Positions 51,476 to 60,250 of a stretch of 64,000 bases of DNA are shown piece by piece. Position numbers and translations under genes: made by a program. The stretch comes from RYN-230 sp963844695. Lineage in GTDB: Bacteria > Actinomycetota > Actinomycetes > Streptosporangiales > Streptosporangiaceae. The DNA is taken from contig CAWJPL010000005.1 of assembly GCA_963844695.1 (NCBI GenBank), positions 62,001-126,000 of the forward strand, in the 5' to 3' direction. Within the stretch, counting starts at the first letter, position 1; each line of letters begins with the position of its first letter. The notes beneath the pieces are model-generated. The model did not search any database. It worked only from the letters and a program-made list of their open reading frames with translations, and was not told the origin of the DNA.

Positions 51476-52474
51476 TCAGGCTGGCGGGTAAGACAAGCCG
51501 ATCTGCCGGCGGACCTCGTCCATTGCCTGCATGATCGTGTACGTCTCATCCAGCGGGAGCAGCGGACTCTCCAGCAGCCCCGCGCGAAGACAGCGGCCCA
51601 CCTCGGCGGCCTCGCCGCGGAGCCCGCGTCCTTCATACGGTTCTTCGAAGCGCTCCAGTTCGGTGCCGTCACGCGCGATCACGCGGAACGCGGTCGGTGT
51701 GTAAAACCAGCCGTCGATCTCTATCCTCGCCGCCGTGCCATAAATGGCGGCGGGGTTGCCCGACGCAGCCAGCAGGGTCGTGGTCAGCACCGCATGGGCG
51801 CCGCTGTCGTACTGGAAGATCATCGACGTCGTGGCGTCAACGCCGGTAAACGCCGGATCGCTGACCGCGGTGATCCGCGCCGGCACGCCAAGCACCAGGC
51901 TCGCGAACGAGACCGGGTAGATGCCAAGGTCCAGCAAGGCCCCGCCGCCCAGTTCCGGCGCGAACAGCCGGAACTGCGGATCGGGGGCGAACCACTGCCC
52001 GTGCTCGGCGGTCAGGTATACGACATCGCCGAGCGTTCCCGCGGCGAGGATCTCCCGCACCCGCGCAATGTGCGGCAGGAAGCGCGTCCACATTGCTTCC
52101 ATGAGGAACGTTCCCTGGTCGCGCGCGGCGTCGATCATCTCGCGCGCCTGAGCGGCGTCCATGGCGAACGGCTTCTCGACGAGCACGGCCTTACCCGCGC
52201 TGATCGCGAGCAGCGCGGCGTCGTGATGGCCAGGGTGAGGCGTTGACACGTACACGGCATCGACATCCGGATCGCTGACCAGAGCCTGGTAGCTCGCGTG
52301 CCGGTGCGGTACGCCGAATTCGTCGCCGAACGCGTCCGCCGAAGCCCGGGACCGTGACCCGACGGCGACAACCTCACAGTCGGGCTGCAGCGCGAGATCA
52401 TGCGCGAAGGCATGGGCGATGCCGCCGGTAGCGAGGATTCCCCAGCGAATCGGGCGGCCATCCGGTTGCCTCAT
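51476..52474 (-). CDS. Gfo/Idh/MocA family oxidoreductase
   Basis: 332 residues from the ATG at 52474, with AGGAG eight bases upstream. The N-terminal Rossmann NAD(P) site reads IRWGILATGGIAHAFAHDLA. The conserved VLVEKPFAMDAAQARE block contains the EKP signature. In the C-terminal sheet domain, GGGALLDLGIYPVSFASLVL has the G-x-x-x-D-x-x-x-Y/H catalytic pattern. Dimeric-dihydrodiol-dehydrogenase-like members look most similar. It converges with the sigma gene. Confidence 0.92.
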   Translation of the reverse strand: MRQPDGRPIRWGILATGGIAHAFAHDLALQPDCEVVAVGSRSRASADAFGDEFGVPHRHASYQALVSDPDVDAVYVSTPHPGHHDAALLAISAGKAVLVEKPFAMDAAQAREMIDAARDQGTFLMEAMWTRFLPHIARVREILAAGTLGDVVYLTAEHGQWFAPDPQFRLFAPELGGGALLDLGIYPVSFASLVLGVPARITAVSDPAFTGVDATTSMIFQYDSGAHAVLTTTLLAASGNPAAIYGTAARIEIDGWFYTPTAFRVIARDGTELERFEEPYEGRGLRGEAAEVGRCLRAGLLESPLLPLDETYTIMQAMDEVRRQIGLSYPPA

Positions 52475-52475
52475 C

Positions 52476-52878
52476 CGATTGCTCCTAAGGCGGCCAACCT
52501 GGCAGCGCAGCCGCCAGCCAGGCAGAGCACCGTAGCTGGCGTGCCGGTCACCATGGGAATACCAGGGAACTGACCCGGCCCTGTGGCGCGGACTCGACAA
52601 CCCTAACGACGGCCGCAGACGGCAGCAAACGGAAACGCCTGCCGATCCAGGCGCTGAGGTGAACCCGTAGCCGGCGATGAGATCCGTGGCGCGGCGGCTG
52701 CCCCTGCCCCTGGGACAGGTGCCCGGCCGGCCGCAGATACTGGTCATGGGCCGAAGAACCGCCACCGCCGCCGAGCAGGAAGACGAAGCGGTTCAGGTCG
52801 TCGCGCCATTGGTGCAGCCCGTGCCCGGCATGCGTCCTGACCGTCCTAACGCCCAGTGTTCTAATCCCACCTGACGCG
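52476..52878. other. No supported gene
   Basis: About 400 bp between the oxidoreductase start and the second copy of the inverted duplication. A 140-codon frame on the minus strand (52548-52979) runs into the duplication and has no family pattern or ribosome site. Confidence 0.3.
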
Positions 52879-53017
52879 CGATCGGCGGCATAACCGGATG
52901 TGTTGTCTGGGGCGCGGGTAGCTGCCAGTTGTATGTGCCCGGAGCCGGCGAGGGTCAGCGCGGCCGGCGGGCTGGACACATCCAGTGACTTGGATGCGGG
53001 CGGCTCGAGGGCTTGAC

Positions 53018-53053
53018 TTTACGCGGCAAAGTGGATTAGGTTTGCCGCATAAA
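53018..53053 (+). promoter_or_regulatory. Promoter with overlapping palindromic operator (copy 2)
   Basis: TTTACGCGGCAAA-10 bp-TTTGCCGCATAAA, overlapping TTGACT (-35, 53013-53018) and TAGGTT (-10, 53037-53042). The half-sites are unchanged from copy 1 although the spacer differs (GTGGATTAGG here), which points to selection on the half-sites. Confidence 0.75.
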
Positions 53054-53073
53054 GTAGATGGAAGGTGAGGGAG

Positions 53074-53307
53074 ATGGCAGCAACGCACGACACGACCAAC
53101 AGCGCAGGGATCCTGGCAGGCCCGCATTCCAGGCGCGACCCACAGAAGGTTGCCTGGGTAAGGGCCGCGGTGGCGATCTGGCTGCTGGTGCTGGCGGGGA
53201 TCTTCTGGTCCCGCGGCTACCACTGGGGCGCGGCACTGCTGGCGCCGGCGGCGCTGCACCTATGGCTCGCCCGCCGGCTGCTCGCCAGGGCCCCGCACCA
53301 GCACTAG
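53074..53307 (+). CDS. Small membrane protein, paralogue B
   Basis: 77 residues from ATG, with AAGGTG upstream. It is nearly identical to the product of 2986-3219. Differences are few (for example T/A near the N-terminus, Q to K, V to A, V to L, F to L, and a changed penultimate region). Two membrane helices and a basic tail. Function unknown. The same promoter/operator precedes it. Confidence 0.7.
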   Translation: MAATHDTTNSAGILAGPHSRRDPQKVAWVRAAVAIWLLVLAGIFWSRGYHWGAALLAPAALHLWLARRLLARAPHQH

Positions 53308-53434
53308 GACACGGCACGCCCGCAGGGCAGGGAGCCCCGCGGGCGCGCTGTCATGCACGCCCGGCCAGACCTCCCGGGAAACAGGACATGACTCAACCGA
53401 CCGAGACCAGCGCGGGCCGGGCAGCGCGCGGCCT

Positions 53435-54274
53435 GTGCCTCGCGATGCCGGGCACCGCCACATTCACCCTCAGGCAGCAGCGCCACAGCCTGGTCCGGCC
53501 TTGCGGACCGACGTACCCGACTCAGCCGCCGCCCGCAGGCGGGCGGCGGCCGGTATGGGTGCCGACTTCATGCGGCCCCTGCGCCCCCGCTTCCATCACC
53601 TCGTCGCATTGCGGCGTGGCAGGCTCCAGCACACTGTTGACTTCACCGGCTACGACATCGAACCAGGCACATGGCTGTGGGTCCGGCCTGGGCAGGTGCA
53701 GCAGTGGGGTGATCTGGCCGGCGCCGACGGCACGGTGATCATTTTCGAGCAGGGCTTTCTGGATCCGGCAACGAGCGCTCACCTCGGCGATCCGCACGGC
53801 GCCGTCGTCCGCATCCCCGCCGGAGCAGACCAGGAGGCCCTGCACGCGGCCACCGTTGCTCTTGAGCGGGAGTTCGGCATCCCAGGCCGGCTGCCGCTCG
53901 AGACCCACCTGGCGATCCTGCGGCATCTGCTGTCCGCCGTCGTGCTCAATCTGGCCCAGCTGGGCGCCTCGCCTGGCGATCCGGCGCCCCCGGCCGCGCA
54001 GACGTTCCTGCGGTTCCGTGACGCCGTCGAGACCCACTTCGCCAGCGCGCGGGTACGTCCCCGCTCGCCTTTCGCCACGCCGTGCGCGGAACGGCAATTT
54101 AGCTGGTCGTCCCGCTGGCGTCACAGCCGACAGCACCGTCTGCGGGGAGTCCATCCGGCAGCAGCGGGGTCAGCGCACGCAGGGGCCGGCCTTCTCGTCA
54201 TGGATGGTGATCTTGAAATCGATGTGAGCGCCTTGTACCGGCCCCGATCGGTGCTGCTACGAGCCTCCCCGTAG
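53435..54274 (+). pseudogene. AraC-family regulator lacking its DNA-binding domain
   Basis: The N-terminal cupin-like ligand domain is clear: RPRFHHLVALRRGRLQHTVD, FTGYDIEPGTWLWVRPGQVQ and QWGDLAGADGTVIIFEQGFL. The linker reads ETHLAILRHLLSAVVLNLAQ and FLRFRDAVETHFASAR. Where the two-HTH AraC domain should begin, the sequence turns into Arg/Ser-rich frames with no HTH in any frame. The start is also unclear: GTG-type codons are used and the first 40 residues are atypical. It is a remnant of an AraC regulator. Confidence 0.65.
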
Positions 54275-54579
54275 GCGTCTGACCGAGGACAGCGTCTGAA
54301 TCTCGACAGTCCGCTCCGCCAAGGTCTCACCGCATCTCCCGTAGACCTTCTCCCCGCGCGAGATCAGCACTGATCGCTTCACCTGCGTAGTCGACCGTCG
54401 CCTGCTGACGTTGGTCGAGCCACGCATAGCGGTGGAGATGCGCCCCCCTTCATGACGCTCGGTCGGCCTTCGGTTGGGTCGGTCTACTGATTCGGGTCAA
54501 GATCAAGCAGCTTGCCGCTCGTCGGTGACCGGGATACTGCAAGCACCAGCCCCGCAGGGCTCAGCGCCGACGACACTGC
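54275..54579. other. No supported gene
   Basis: About 300 bp between the AraC remnant and the HigB promoter. No open frame with a family pattern. Base composition is slightly less GC-rich. Nothing further seen. Confidence 0.3.
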
Positions 54580-54604
54580 TTTGCTATAGCAGTTTTGCTA
54601 TAGT
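54580..54604 (+). promoter_or_regulatory. Promoter/operator of the HigBA pair
   Basis: TTTGCTATAG occurs twice (54580-54589 and 54594-54603), 14 bp apart, each containing the palindrome CTATAG. The second forms a TATAGT -10 element six bases before the toxin ATG, so the transcript is probably leaderless. Paired sites suit autorepression by the HigA antitoxin. Confidence 0.6.
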
Positions 54605-54610
54605 GGGGTG

Positions 54611-54943
54611 ATGCCATGGACGGTTTCCTTGCATCCCCTGGCCCTAGCCGAGCTCGGGCGGATTCCGGTGGCTGAGCGAGTGGCTGTGCTCCACGCCGCA
54701 GAGAAACTCGAAGCACTCGGCCCTGGTCTTGGGTATCCGCATTCGAGTGCTGTGCGTGATGCTGACCAGCTCCGGGAGTTACGACCCAGAGCGGGCCGGA
54801 GCCCGTGGCGAGGTTTCTACCGCCGGTTCGGGGACGTTTTCGTCCTGGCAGCGGTAGGGCCGGAAGCCGAGGCTGACCCGCGCGGGTTCAAGCGGGCAGT
54901 CTTAGCCGCGGAGGAGCGATTGGCAGAGGTGGAGGGCCTGTGA
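54611..54943 (+). CDS. HigB-type (phage Gp49-like, RelE fold) toxin
   Basis: 110 residues from ATG; a GTG one codon earlier is possible. The RelE-fold pattern includes LAELGRIPVAERVAVLHAAE, then QLRELRPRAGRSPWRGFYRR, then FVLAAVGPEAEADPRGFKRA. The basic R-rich strand and the FKRA end are usual for Gp49/HigB ribosome-dependent mRNA interferases. It overlaps the antitoxin start by 4 bp. Both partners look intact. Confidence 0.85.
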   Translation: MPWTVSLHPLALAELGRIPVAERVAVLHAAEKLEALGPGLGYPHSSAVRDADQLRELRPRAGRSPWRGFYRRFGDVFVLAAVGPEAEADPRGFKRAVLAAEERLAEVEGL

Positions 54944-55251
54944 AGCTCAGCGAGATGCCAACCTTGCAGGAGGTCGTGGACCGCCAGCGAGAAGATCCAG
55001 AGTTCCGGGAAGAATGGGACCGGTCTGCCTTTGCTCGTGAGGTCGCGATCCGCATAGTCCGTTACCGGGCAGACCATGGCCTGACCCAGACGGAGCTGGC
55101 GCACGCGGTGGGCATGAAACAGCCCGTCATCGCACGTCTGGAGCGCGGTGAGCAAGCACCCTCGCTGGCGACGTTGGCCAGGATCACGGCCGGGACCGGC
55201 ATCGCGTTTCACCTTGATGTCCGAGATGGAGGCGTCGCGCTCACAGCCTGA
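54940..55251 (+). CDS. HigA-type XRE antitoxin
   Basis: 103 residues from GTG, coupled to the toxin. The N-terminal linker reads MPTLQEVVDRQREDPEFREE. A Cro/C1 helix-turn-helix at about 43-95 reads RADHGLTQTELAHAVGMKQP, VIARLERGEQAPSLATLARI. A short strand ends the protein. Toxin-first order and the HTH identify a HigBA module. It binds the toxin and probably the repeated CTATAG sites upstream. Confidence 0.88.
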   Translation: MKLSEMPTLQEVVDRQREDPEFREEWDRSAFAREVAIRIVRYRADHGLTQTELAHAVGMKQPVIARLERGEQAPSLATLARITAGTGIAFHLDVRDGGVALTA

Positions 55252-55300
55252 CTGAACGTGCCGGACAGGCAGGCCAACTGCCCGCCAACTGCCGGACTGT

Positions 55301-55380
55301 GTTGAACAGTGACGCCTTGGCTCATAACCCAGAGGTCGCAGGCTCAAATCCTGCCCCCGCTACCAAGTAGTTGCAGGTCA
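55301..55380 (+). other. att-like site B (arm plus 62-bp tRNA core)
   Basis: GTTGAACAGTGACGCCTT (55301-55318) joins a 62-bp copy of the tRNA-fMet 3' half and its flank (55319-55380), with one mismatch (TTCAA to CTCAA). The arm is shared with sites at 49364 and 60692. IS110 begins immediately after. Confidence 0.88.
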
Positions 55381-56903
55381 TCCCTGAAGAAGGGGGGCCG
55401 GTCAAGAGGGTCGATGTGCCCTTTTTCTGCCGGTTCCCGGCCGGGTTCGGGGCATGCCGGAAGCAGGGCCGGGGTCAAGGTGGAGCGCCCGGCTGGACGA
55501 ACGACCTTGAGGCCGGTCCTGCTTGCGGCGATACTGTCTGCCGCCGGGAACAGGTATGTGGTTGTGGAGCGCGCCCCAGGTGCAGTCTCGCCGGCTGGCA
55601 GGCCTCCGGCTGCGGTCATCCCTTCGGGGTTCCCGCGGTTGCTGGCCGCGGGGGCATGGGGCATTCCGCGGCGGGCAGCGGGATCAGTCAGAGGCGCGGC
55701 CGCGCCGCCTGGTGGCGGGGGCCAGACCTGCTCGCGATCACGCGCTGCCCGGGTCCGGGCCTGCTCACGCGGCGTCTCTCGCGGCGGTGCGCGTGGCCAG
55801 TGACCTGGCCTGCCCGTCACGCATCGCGTAGAAGACGCAGGTGAGCAGATGGCGGGCCGCGGCAGTCTTGGCGATGTTGCGCGCTTCCCCGCCGCGGCGA
55901 TGATGCGGTCCCCGGCGTCCCGGATCGGCCCATCGGGCTGGCGCTGGATGGCCTCCACGACCGCCCAGCGCAGCAGCGGGGAACCCTGCTTGGTGATGTG
56001 CCCGCGGGCCACCTTCAGGTCCGATTCGCGGTGGCGGGGGGTCAGGCCTGCCCAGCAGCACAGCCGGCCCGGGCAGGAGAACCGGCGGACGTCGCCGATC
56101 TCCGCGACGATCACTGCGGCCAGGACCGGGCCGATGCCGGGCAGGGCCTGGAGGGCGCGGTACCCGTCGTGACCCTCCAGCAGGTCAGCCAGGACGGTGT
56201 CCAGCAGCGTGATCTCGCCGGTCAGCTCACCGGCGAGCTTGCGCAGCGAGGCGACCTTGCCGGCATAGGGCTGGCCCAGCGGCAGGCCATCCAGCCAGGT
56301 ACTGCCCCAGACGCCGAAGATGTCGCAGCAGGTCACCGGGACGCCGAGCTTGGCCAGCACCGCGTGCACCTGGTCTTTGACACTGGTGCGGGCCCGGACC
56401 AGCTTTTGCCGGTAGCGGGTGAGTTCCCGCAGCTCACGGATCTCCGCCGGCGCGGCCCACGCCTCGGCGAGCCGGCCCATCCGCAGCAGGTCAGCCAGGT
56501 CAGCGGCGTCTTTCTCGTCGTTCTTGACCCGGCGGTAGGTGAAGGCTTTCACCCCGAGCGGATGCGCGAGGTGCACCTCCGCACCGGCGTCCGCCAGCGT
56601 GTCCGCCGCCCAGTACCAGCCGTACGTGGCTTCCAGCACCACCTTCGGGTGCTCCCCAGCCCGGGCGATCTCCCGCCGCAACTCCTCCGGGCTGTTAGTG
56701 ATCTGGGCCTTGTCCAGCCGCCTTCCGTCCGGCGTCATCCGGACCAGCACGCTGCGCCGCCGGTGCAGGTCCATGCCCACGATCTGCGGGCCGTCATACG
56801 CTTCTGCAGTGGGCCTCCCATCGTCGTAGATGGCGTAGACAACCCGAGCATGAACCTCGGGTCACCCACGGAGAGCGGGAGGCCCCGCTCCTTCATCGCA
56901 TCA
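55381..56903 (-). mobile_element. IS110-family insertion sequence
   Basis: About 1.52 kb inserted between GCAGGTCA and GAGGCCTGATCGCC, which are nearly adjacent after the tRNA at 46875-46896. The boundaries come from that comparison and are good to a few bases. It has no long terminal inverted repeats, as usual for IS110. About 120 bp lie before the transposase and about 385 bp after it. A guide (bridge) RNA is expected in one of these non-coding ends. Confidence 0.85.
55765..56780 (-). pseudogene. IS110-family transposase (DEDD + Tnp20), frameshifted near the end
   Basis: From GTG 56780 it reads VGMDLHRRRSVLVRMTPDGR, with the first DEDD Asp, then VVLEATYGWYWAADTL and VKNDEKDAADLADLLRMGRL. 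The C-terminal transposase_20 domain reads LQALPGIGPVLAAVIVAEIG, then FSCPGRLCCWAGLTPRHRES. The frame is lost at about 55890 after DRIIAA. The next frame continues EARNIAKTAAARHLLTCVFY and stops at 55765. The catalytic Ser region lies in SPLLRWAVVEA before the shift. It is probably inactive unless the shift is an error. Confidence 0.82.
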
Positions 56904-57374
56904 GAGGCCTGATCGCCGGAAGGCGGTCAGGCCTCTTTGATCTTTTGTCCGCGGTCCGTCCGCGGGATCGGGCCTCACCGGCCGGGCACGATCGGGCGGG
57001 ACTGGCAGTGAACGGCATCAGAAGCGGACCGGAAGCACGGGCCTCCGCAACGTGATGGCAACCGGGGTGAGGGACCAGGAGCTGGCTGCTCCCGCCTTCG
57101 GGAGAACCCGGATCCGGTGAAGTTGCGGAGTGCCCAGCCATTACCCATCGTGAGCACGATGGCTCCGTCCATGGGCCAGCAGCCGCGCCCTGCCGACTCG
57201 GCGCGGCTAGGTTTCGTTATGTCTATGTCAGCCGTACCGTTCAGATCAGCCGGATCTGCTTAGCTGTAGAACGCGTCGTAGATGGCCTTAGCTGGTCAGG
57301 TAATCGATCTCCTTGGCAATTGCCGTGACCAGGCTGCAGGCCCAGGGAGTGCCTGCGCTGGTGGCTGGCCGGAG
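56904..57374. repeat. Element-arm segment, copy B, and unassigned flank
   Basis: 56904-57130 repeats the arm found after tRNA-fMet (46883-47165), including a hairpin AGAGGCCTGATCGCC / GGCGGTCAGGCCTCT. 57131-57374 has no supported gene. Continuation after IS110 shows that the insertion split a once contiguous att-arm unit. Confidence 0.72.
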
Positions 57375-58175
57375 TCAGGCGGCCGCGGTCCGGCAGAGGA
57401 TCTCGCCGTGCAGGACGAAGAGCCAGCCGTCCTCAGCGGCCGCCCAGGAGAGCCAGGCGGCGCTGATGCGGCGCAGGTCACCGGTGGTCGCGTGCCCGTC
57501 GTCGACTAGCTGGCGGACCAGCGCGCATCCGGTGATCCGGTCGGCCCACATGCGGCCCCAGTGGTCGCGGTCGGCGGGCGTGGCGAAGCACCAGGTGCTA
57601 GACGTGGCCGTGATGTCGGCAAGGCCAGCTGCCCTGGCCCACGACAGCAGCCTCCGGCCGGCGTCGGGCTCGCCGCCGTTGGCGCGCGCGGCGGCGCGAT
57701 ACAGGCGCAGCCACTCATCGAGTCCGGGGAGCTGCGGCCACCAGGTGAAGGCCGCGTAGTTACCGTCGCGTGCCGCGACCAGGCCGCCTGGGCGCGCGAC
57801 TCGGGCCATCTCGCGCAGTGCCTGCACCGGGTCGGCCAGGTGCTGGAGTACCTGGTGGGCGTGGACGACGTCGAAGGAGGCGTCGGGGAATGTGAGGGCA
57901 TGCGCGTCCTGCACGCTGAAGCCGGCATTGGTGATGCTGCGGGCCGCGAGTGTCGCGCGCGACAGATCTAGCTCCTGGGGCCCGATTTCGGTGGCGGTCA
58001 CGCGGCTGACCAGGCTGGCCAGGTCAGCGGTGATGGTGCCCGGGGCGGCGCCGATATCGAGCAGCGAGTCGGTCTCGTGCAGGTGCGGCAGGAGGTATGC
58101 GGCGGAGTTCGCTGCACTGCGCATCCGGTGCGACCGCAGGACCGATTCGTGATGGCCGTGGGTGTAGGTGTTCAT
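57375..58175 (-). CDS. Class I SAM-dependent methyltransferase (UbiE-like)
   Basis: 266 residues from the ATG at 58175, with GGAAGGAGACC upstream. SAM site LLDIGAAPGTITADLASLVS, acidic ribose-binding position in VTATEIGPQELDLSRA, post-motif FDVVHAHQVLQHLADPVQAL and ALREMARVARPGGLV. It is similar to actinomycete UbiE-like enzymes on small molecules. The end WLFVLHGEILCR is normal. Substrate unknown. It lies between two island boundaries, so it was probably acquired. Confidence 0.88.
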   Translation of the reverse strand: MNTYTHGHHESVLRSHRMRSAANSAAYLLPHLHETDSLLDIGAAPGTITADLASLVSRVTATEIGPQELDLSRATLAARSITNAGFSVQDAHALTFPDASFDVVHAHQVLQHLADPVQALREMARVARPGGLVAARDGNYAAFTWWPQLPGLDEWLRLYRAAARANGGEPDAGRRLLSWARAAGLADITATSSTWCFATPADRDHWGRMWADRITGCALVRQLVDDGHATTGDLRRISAAWLSWAAAEDGWLFVLHGEILCRTAAA

Positions 58176-58491
58176 GGTCTCCTTCCGGTCACGCAGTCTG
58201 CCCGCACTTCGCACTGATATCCAGAAGATAAGAACGGTGTCTCGTCATGTGATACGACGTCGCCCGCCGCCCAGCGCCAGGAGCACCCACCGCCATAAAC
58301 ACCAATCGGATGCGGCACAGACAGCCAGACCAGTAAGCACGGATCCACCCAGAACGGCGGGTACGGGCTCGTCGCCGGAGCCTTCGTTGTCCACAATTTG
58401 TGATCATGGTGCAACGTCCGGCGCGCGCCAAGGCCGCTCCGGGCTGGCCTTGATGCGCCATCTAGTCTGGTGCTTCTTGCTGTCTGGACGG
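58176..58491. other. No supported gene
   Basis: A 315-bp gap between the methyltransferase and dioxygenase genes, which lie on the same strand. It probably holds the methyltransferase promoter. No family pattern in any frame. Confidence 0.3.
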
Positions 58492-59358
58492 TCAGGTCGC
58501 GCGGGCGTCGGCTCGCTGGCTTTGCAGTTCGTAGATGGATCCGCTCCGGGCTGGCTCGGGAAGAGGGATCCGCACGGGCACGTCCTTGATGCGGGGCTGG
58601 GCGGCCTCTTCTCCCCGCAGCAGCCGGGAGCGGTACTCATCCCAGTCCTTCACGCCGAGCAGTGGCCAGGCGTCGGCGGCGCAATACTCAAAGAGCAGGA
58701 GACGGCGGGGCCGGGAGGAGGTATTCGGCGCCGAGCCGTGCACTAGCCGGGCATGGTGAATGGAGATACCGCCAGCATGCAGTTCCAGGGGCACGGCGTC
58801 AGCGCCTGCGCTGCCGTCCTCGACCGACCCGACGAAGACTCCATTCTGGTGGTGGCTGAGCGTGGGGCCCCGGTGCGAGCCGGGCACGACCATCAGGCAG
58901 CCGTTCTCGAGCAGCATGTCATCGAGGGCGATGCCGACAGCCAGGACATCGTCGTTGGTGTGCGGGTAGAAGGCCCAGTCCTGGTGCCAGCCCACCGGGC
59001 TGCCGAACTCCGGCGACTTCAGGTTGAGCTTGGTCCCCTGGAACCTGATCCCGGCGCCGATGAGCTGCTCCACCAGGTCCAGGATGCGAGTGTCGCGCAG
59101 CAGCCGGTCGTACACCAGATGCTGGCGGTGGGGTGCCTTCAGCCGCCGCAGCCGCGGCGACTCAGGAGTATGCCCGGGCTCCAGGTCGAAGACCTCGGTA
59201 TGAGCGGTCACAGCCCGGGACTGTTCCACGAACTCGTCGGTGACTTGCTGGAGATCGGCTATCTCCGGAGGAGAGAGCAGCCGGTCCACTGTGACAAAGC
59301 CGTCCCGGTCATAGGCAGCCACCTGCTGGTCGCTCAGGCGGGCAGCAGTGTTCGGCAT
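58492..59358 (-). CDS. Phytanoyl-CoA dioxygenase family protein
   Basis: 288 residues from the ATG at 59358. Fe(II)/2-oxoglutarate oxygenase with iron ligands in GWHQDWAFYPHTNDD (His-x-Asp) and a distal His in ISIHHARLVHGSAPNTS, where the Arg/Ser 2-oxoglutarate contact normally follows. N-terminal helices read QQVAAYDRDGFVTVDRLLSP. It hydroxylates an unactivated carbon in an unknown substrate. A second, decayed member of the family lies directly upstream. Confidence 0.9.
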   Translation of the reverse strand: MPNTAARLSDQQVAAYDRDGFVTVDRLLSPPEIADLQQVTDEFVEQSRAVTAHTEVFDLEPGHTPESPRLRRLKAPHRQHLVYDRLLRDTRILDLVEQLIGAGIRFQGTKLNLKSPEFGSPVGWHQDWAFYPHTNDDVLAVGIALDDMLLENGCLMVVPGSHRGPTLSHHQNGVFVGSVEDGSAGADAVPLELHAGGISIHHARLVHGSAPNTSSRPRRLLLFEYCAADAWPLLGVKDWDEYRSRLLRGEEAAQPRIKDVPVRIPLPEPARSGSIYELQSQRADARAT

Positions 59359-59392
59359 AGTGATGACATTCCCTTCCTTTTCTTTGCCGGCA

Positions 59393-59860
59393 TCAGTCAA
59401 TCGCACTCATCTTGCTCAGGCACCTCCCGACAGCCGAGGCCAACCCGCGCAACTGGCAGGTGCAGTTCGGGTGAGGCGCAGGGCTTCTTGCTACTGGGCG
59501 GTCGCTGACTCGGGTCCCCTTCCAGCACCATGGTGCCGACCGGGGAGTCTGGAGGATGTAGGCCTTGCGCACCTCTCCAGTCAGGTTGGGTCCGGTGAGG
59601 TGCGGAGTCAACGACGAGAACACCAGCACGTCGCCCGGAACGGTCGTCTGGGGAAGCTCGCTGAAGCACTCCCAGCCGAGCAGGTCGACGAAGTAGTGCC
59701 GCAGCGTGCCATGCCGGTGCAGGCCGGGCACGATCCGAGGGCATCCGTTCTCGATCGTGGCCGCCACCAGCGGCAGCCAGCACGTGAGATATTGCTGGGG
59801 CAGGACGAACGTGTAACCGTTGTCTTGGTGCCAGGGGAACCGGGCGGGACGCCGTGCACG
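59393..59860 (-). pseudogene. 5'-truncated phytanoyl-CoA dioxygenase fragment
   Basis: One frame reads FPWHQDNGYTFVLPQQYLTC, then CPRIVPGLHRHGTLRHYFVD and VPGDVLVFSSLTPHLTGPNL. These are the iron-binding core and distal His of a phytanoyl-CoA dioxygenase. The beginning is missing. An ALVHGVPP stretch in another frame upstream suggests a further shift. No start codon remains. It is unlike its intact neighbour in sequence, so it was not a tandem duplicate. Confidence 0.7.
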
Positions 59861-59902
59861 AGGGCTGGTGCAGATCTGCCAGTTAGGTGCGCCGAACCTC
59901 GT

Positions 59903-60250
59903 TCAGGTGTCCTTGCTGAACGTGGCGAGAACCCGGCGCAGGTCGCTTGTGAATGCGGGCAACTGGTCGGTGGCGGTGGTGTGAAGGACCTCGAGGTCGA
60001 TGGACCAGTAGCCGTGGACGATCCTGTTTCTCAGCCTGCTCGGCTGCTGCCAGGCTATTTCCGGGAACTGCTCTTTGAGGTCGGCAGAAAGCTGCGCTGC
60101 GGCTTCGCCAAGCACGGTGAAGTTCTACAGCAGGGCGTCCCGGCGCTGGCGGTCGGCGTCAAGCTCACCGACAGCGACGCCGGCCGCAAGCTGCTGTGCT
60201 TGCTCTGCGGCGTCGATCATCTCGGTGAGCAGGAGGATGTCACGCTGCAT
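59903..60250 (-). pseudogene. HepT-like HEPN toxin with in-frame amber stop
   Basis: From ATG 60250: MQRDILLLTEMIDAAEQAQQ, then RQRRDALL, then a TAG, after which the same frame continues NFTVLGEAAAQLSADLKEQF. It ends with the HEPN RNase motif RNRIVHGYWSID (R-x4-H) and a normal C-terminus. The stop replaces a position usually Trp or another large residue, so TGG to TAG is a likely single change. It overlaps the MntA gene. The toxin is inactive unless the codon is suppressed or misread. Confidence 0.78.

Larger units (their letters stand above)
52879..53422. repeat. Long inverted duplication, copy 2
   Basis: Inverted relative to 2885-3415. It includes the small membrane-protein gene, the palindromic operator and both flanks. 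The downstream flank has a short insertion (CCCGGCCAG region) absent from copy 1. It lies inside the accessory zone, so it may be the transferred copy. Confidence 0.85.

Noticed and set aside
51284..52246. Long plus-strand frame starting at the sigma-factor stop
   Set aside because: Apart from its first about 60 codons it is antisense to the clear Gfo/Idh/MocA gene and has low-complexity composition.
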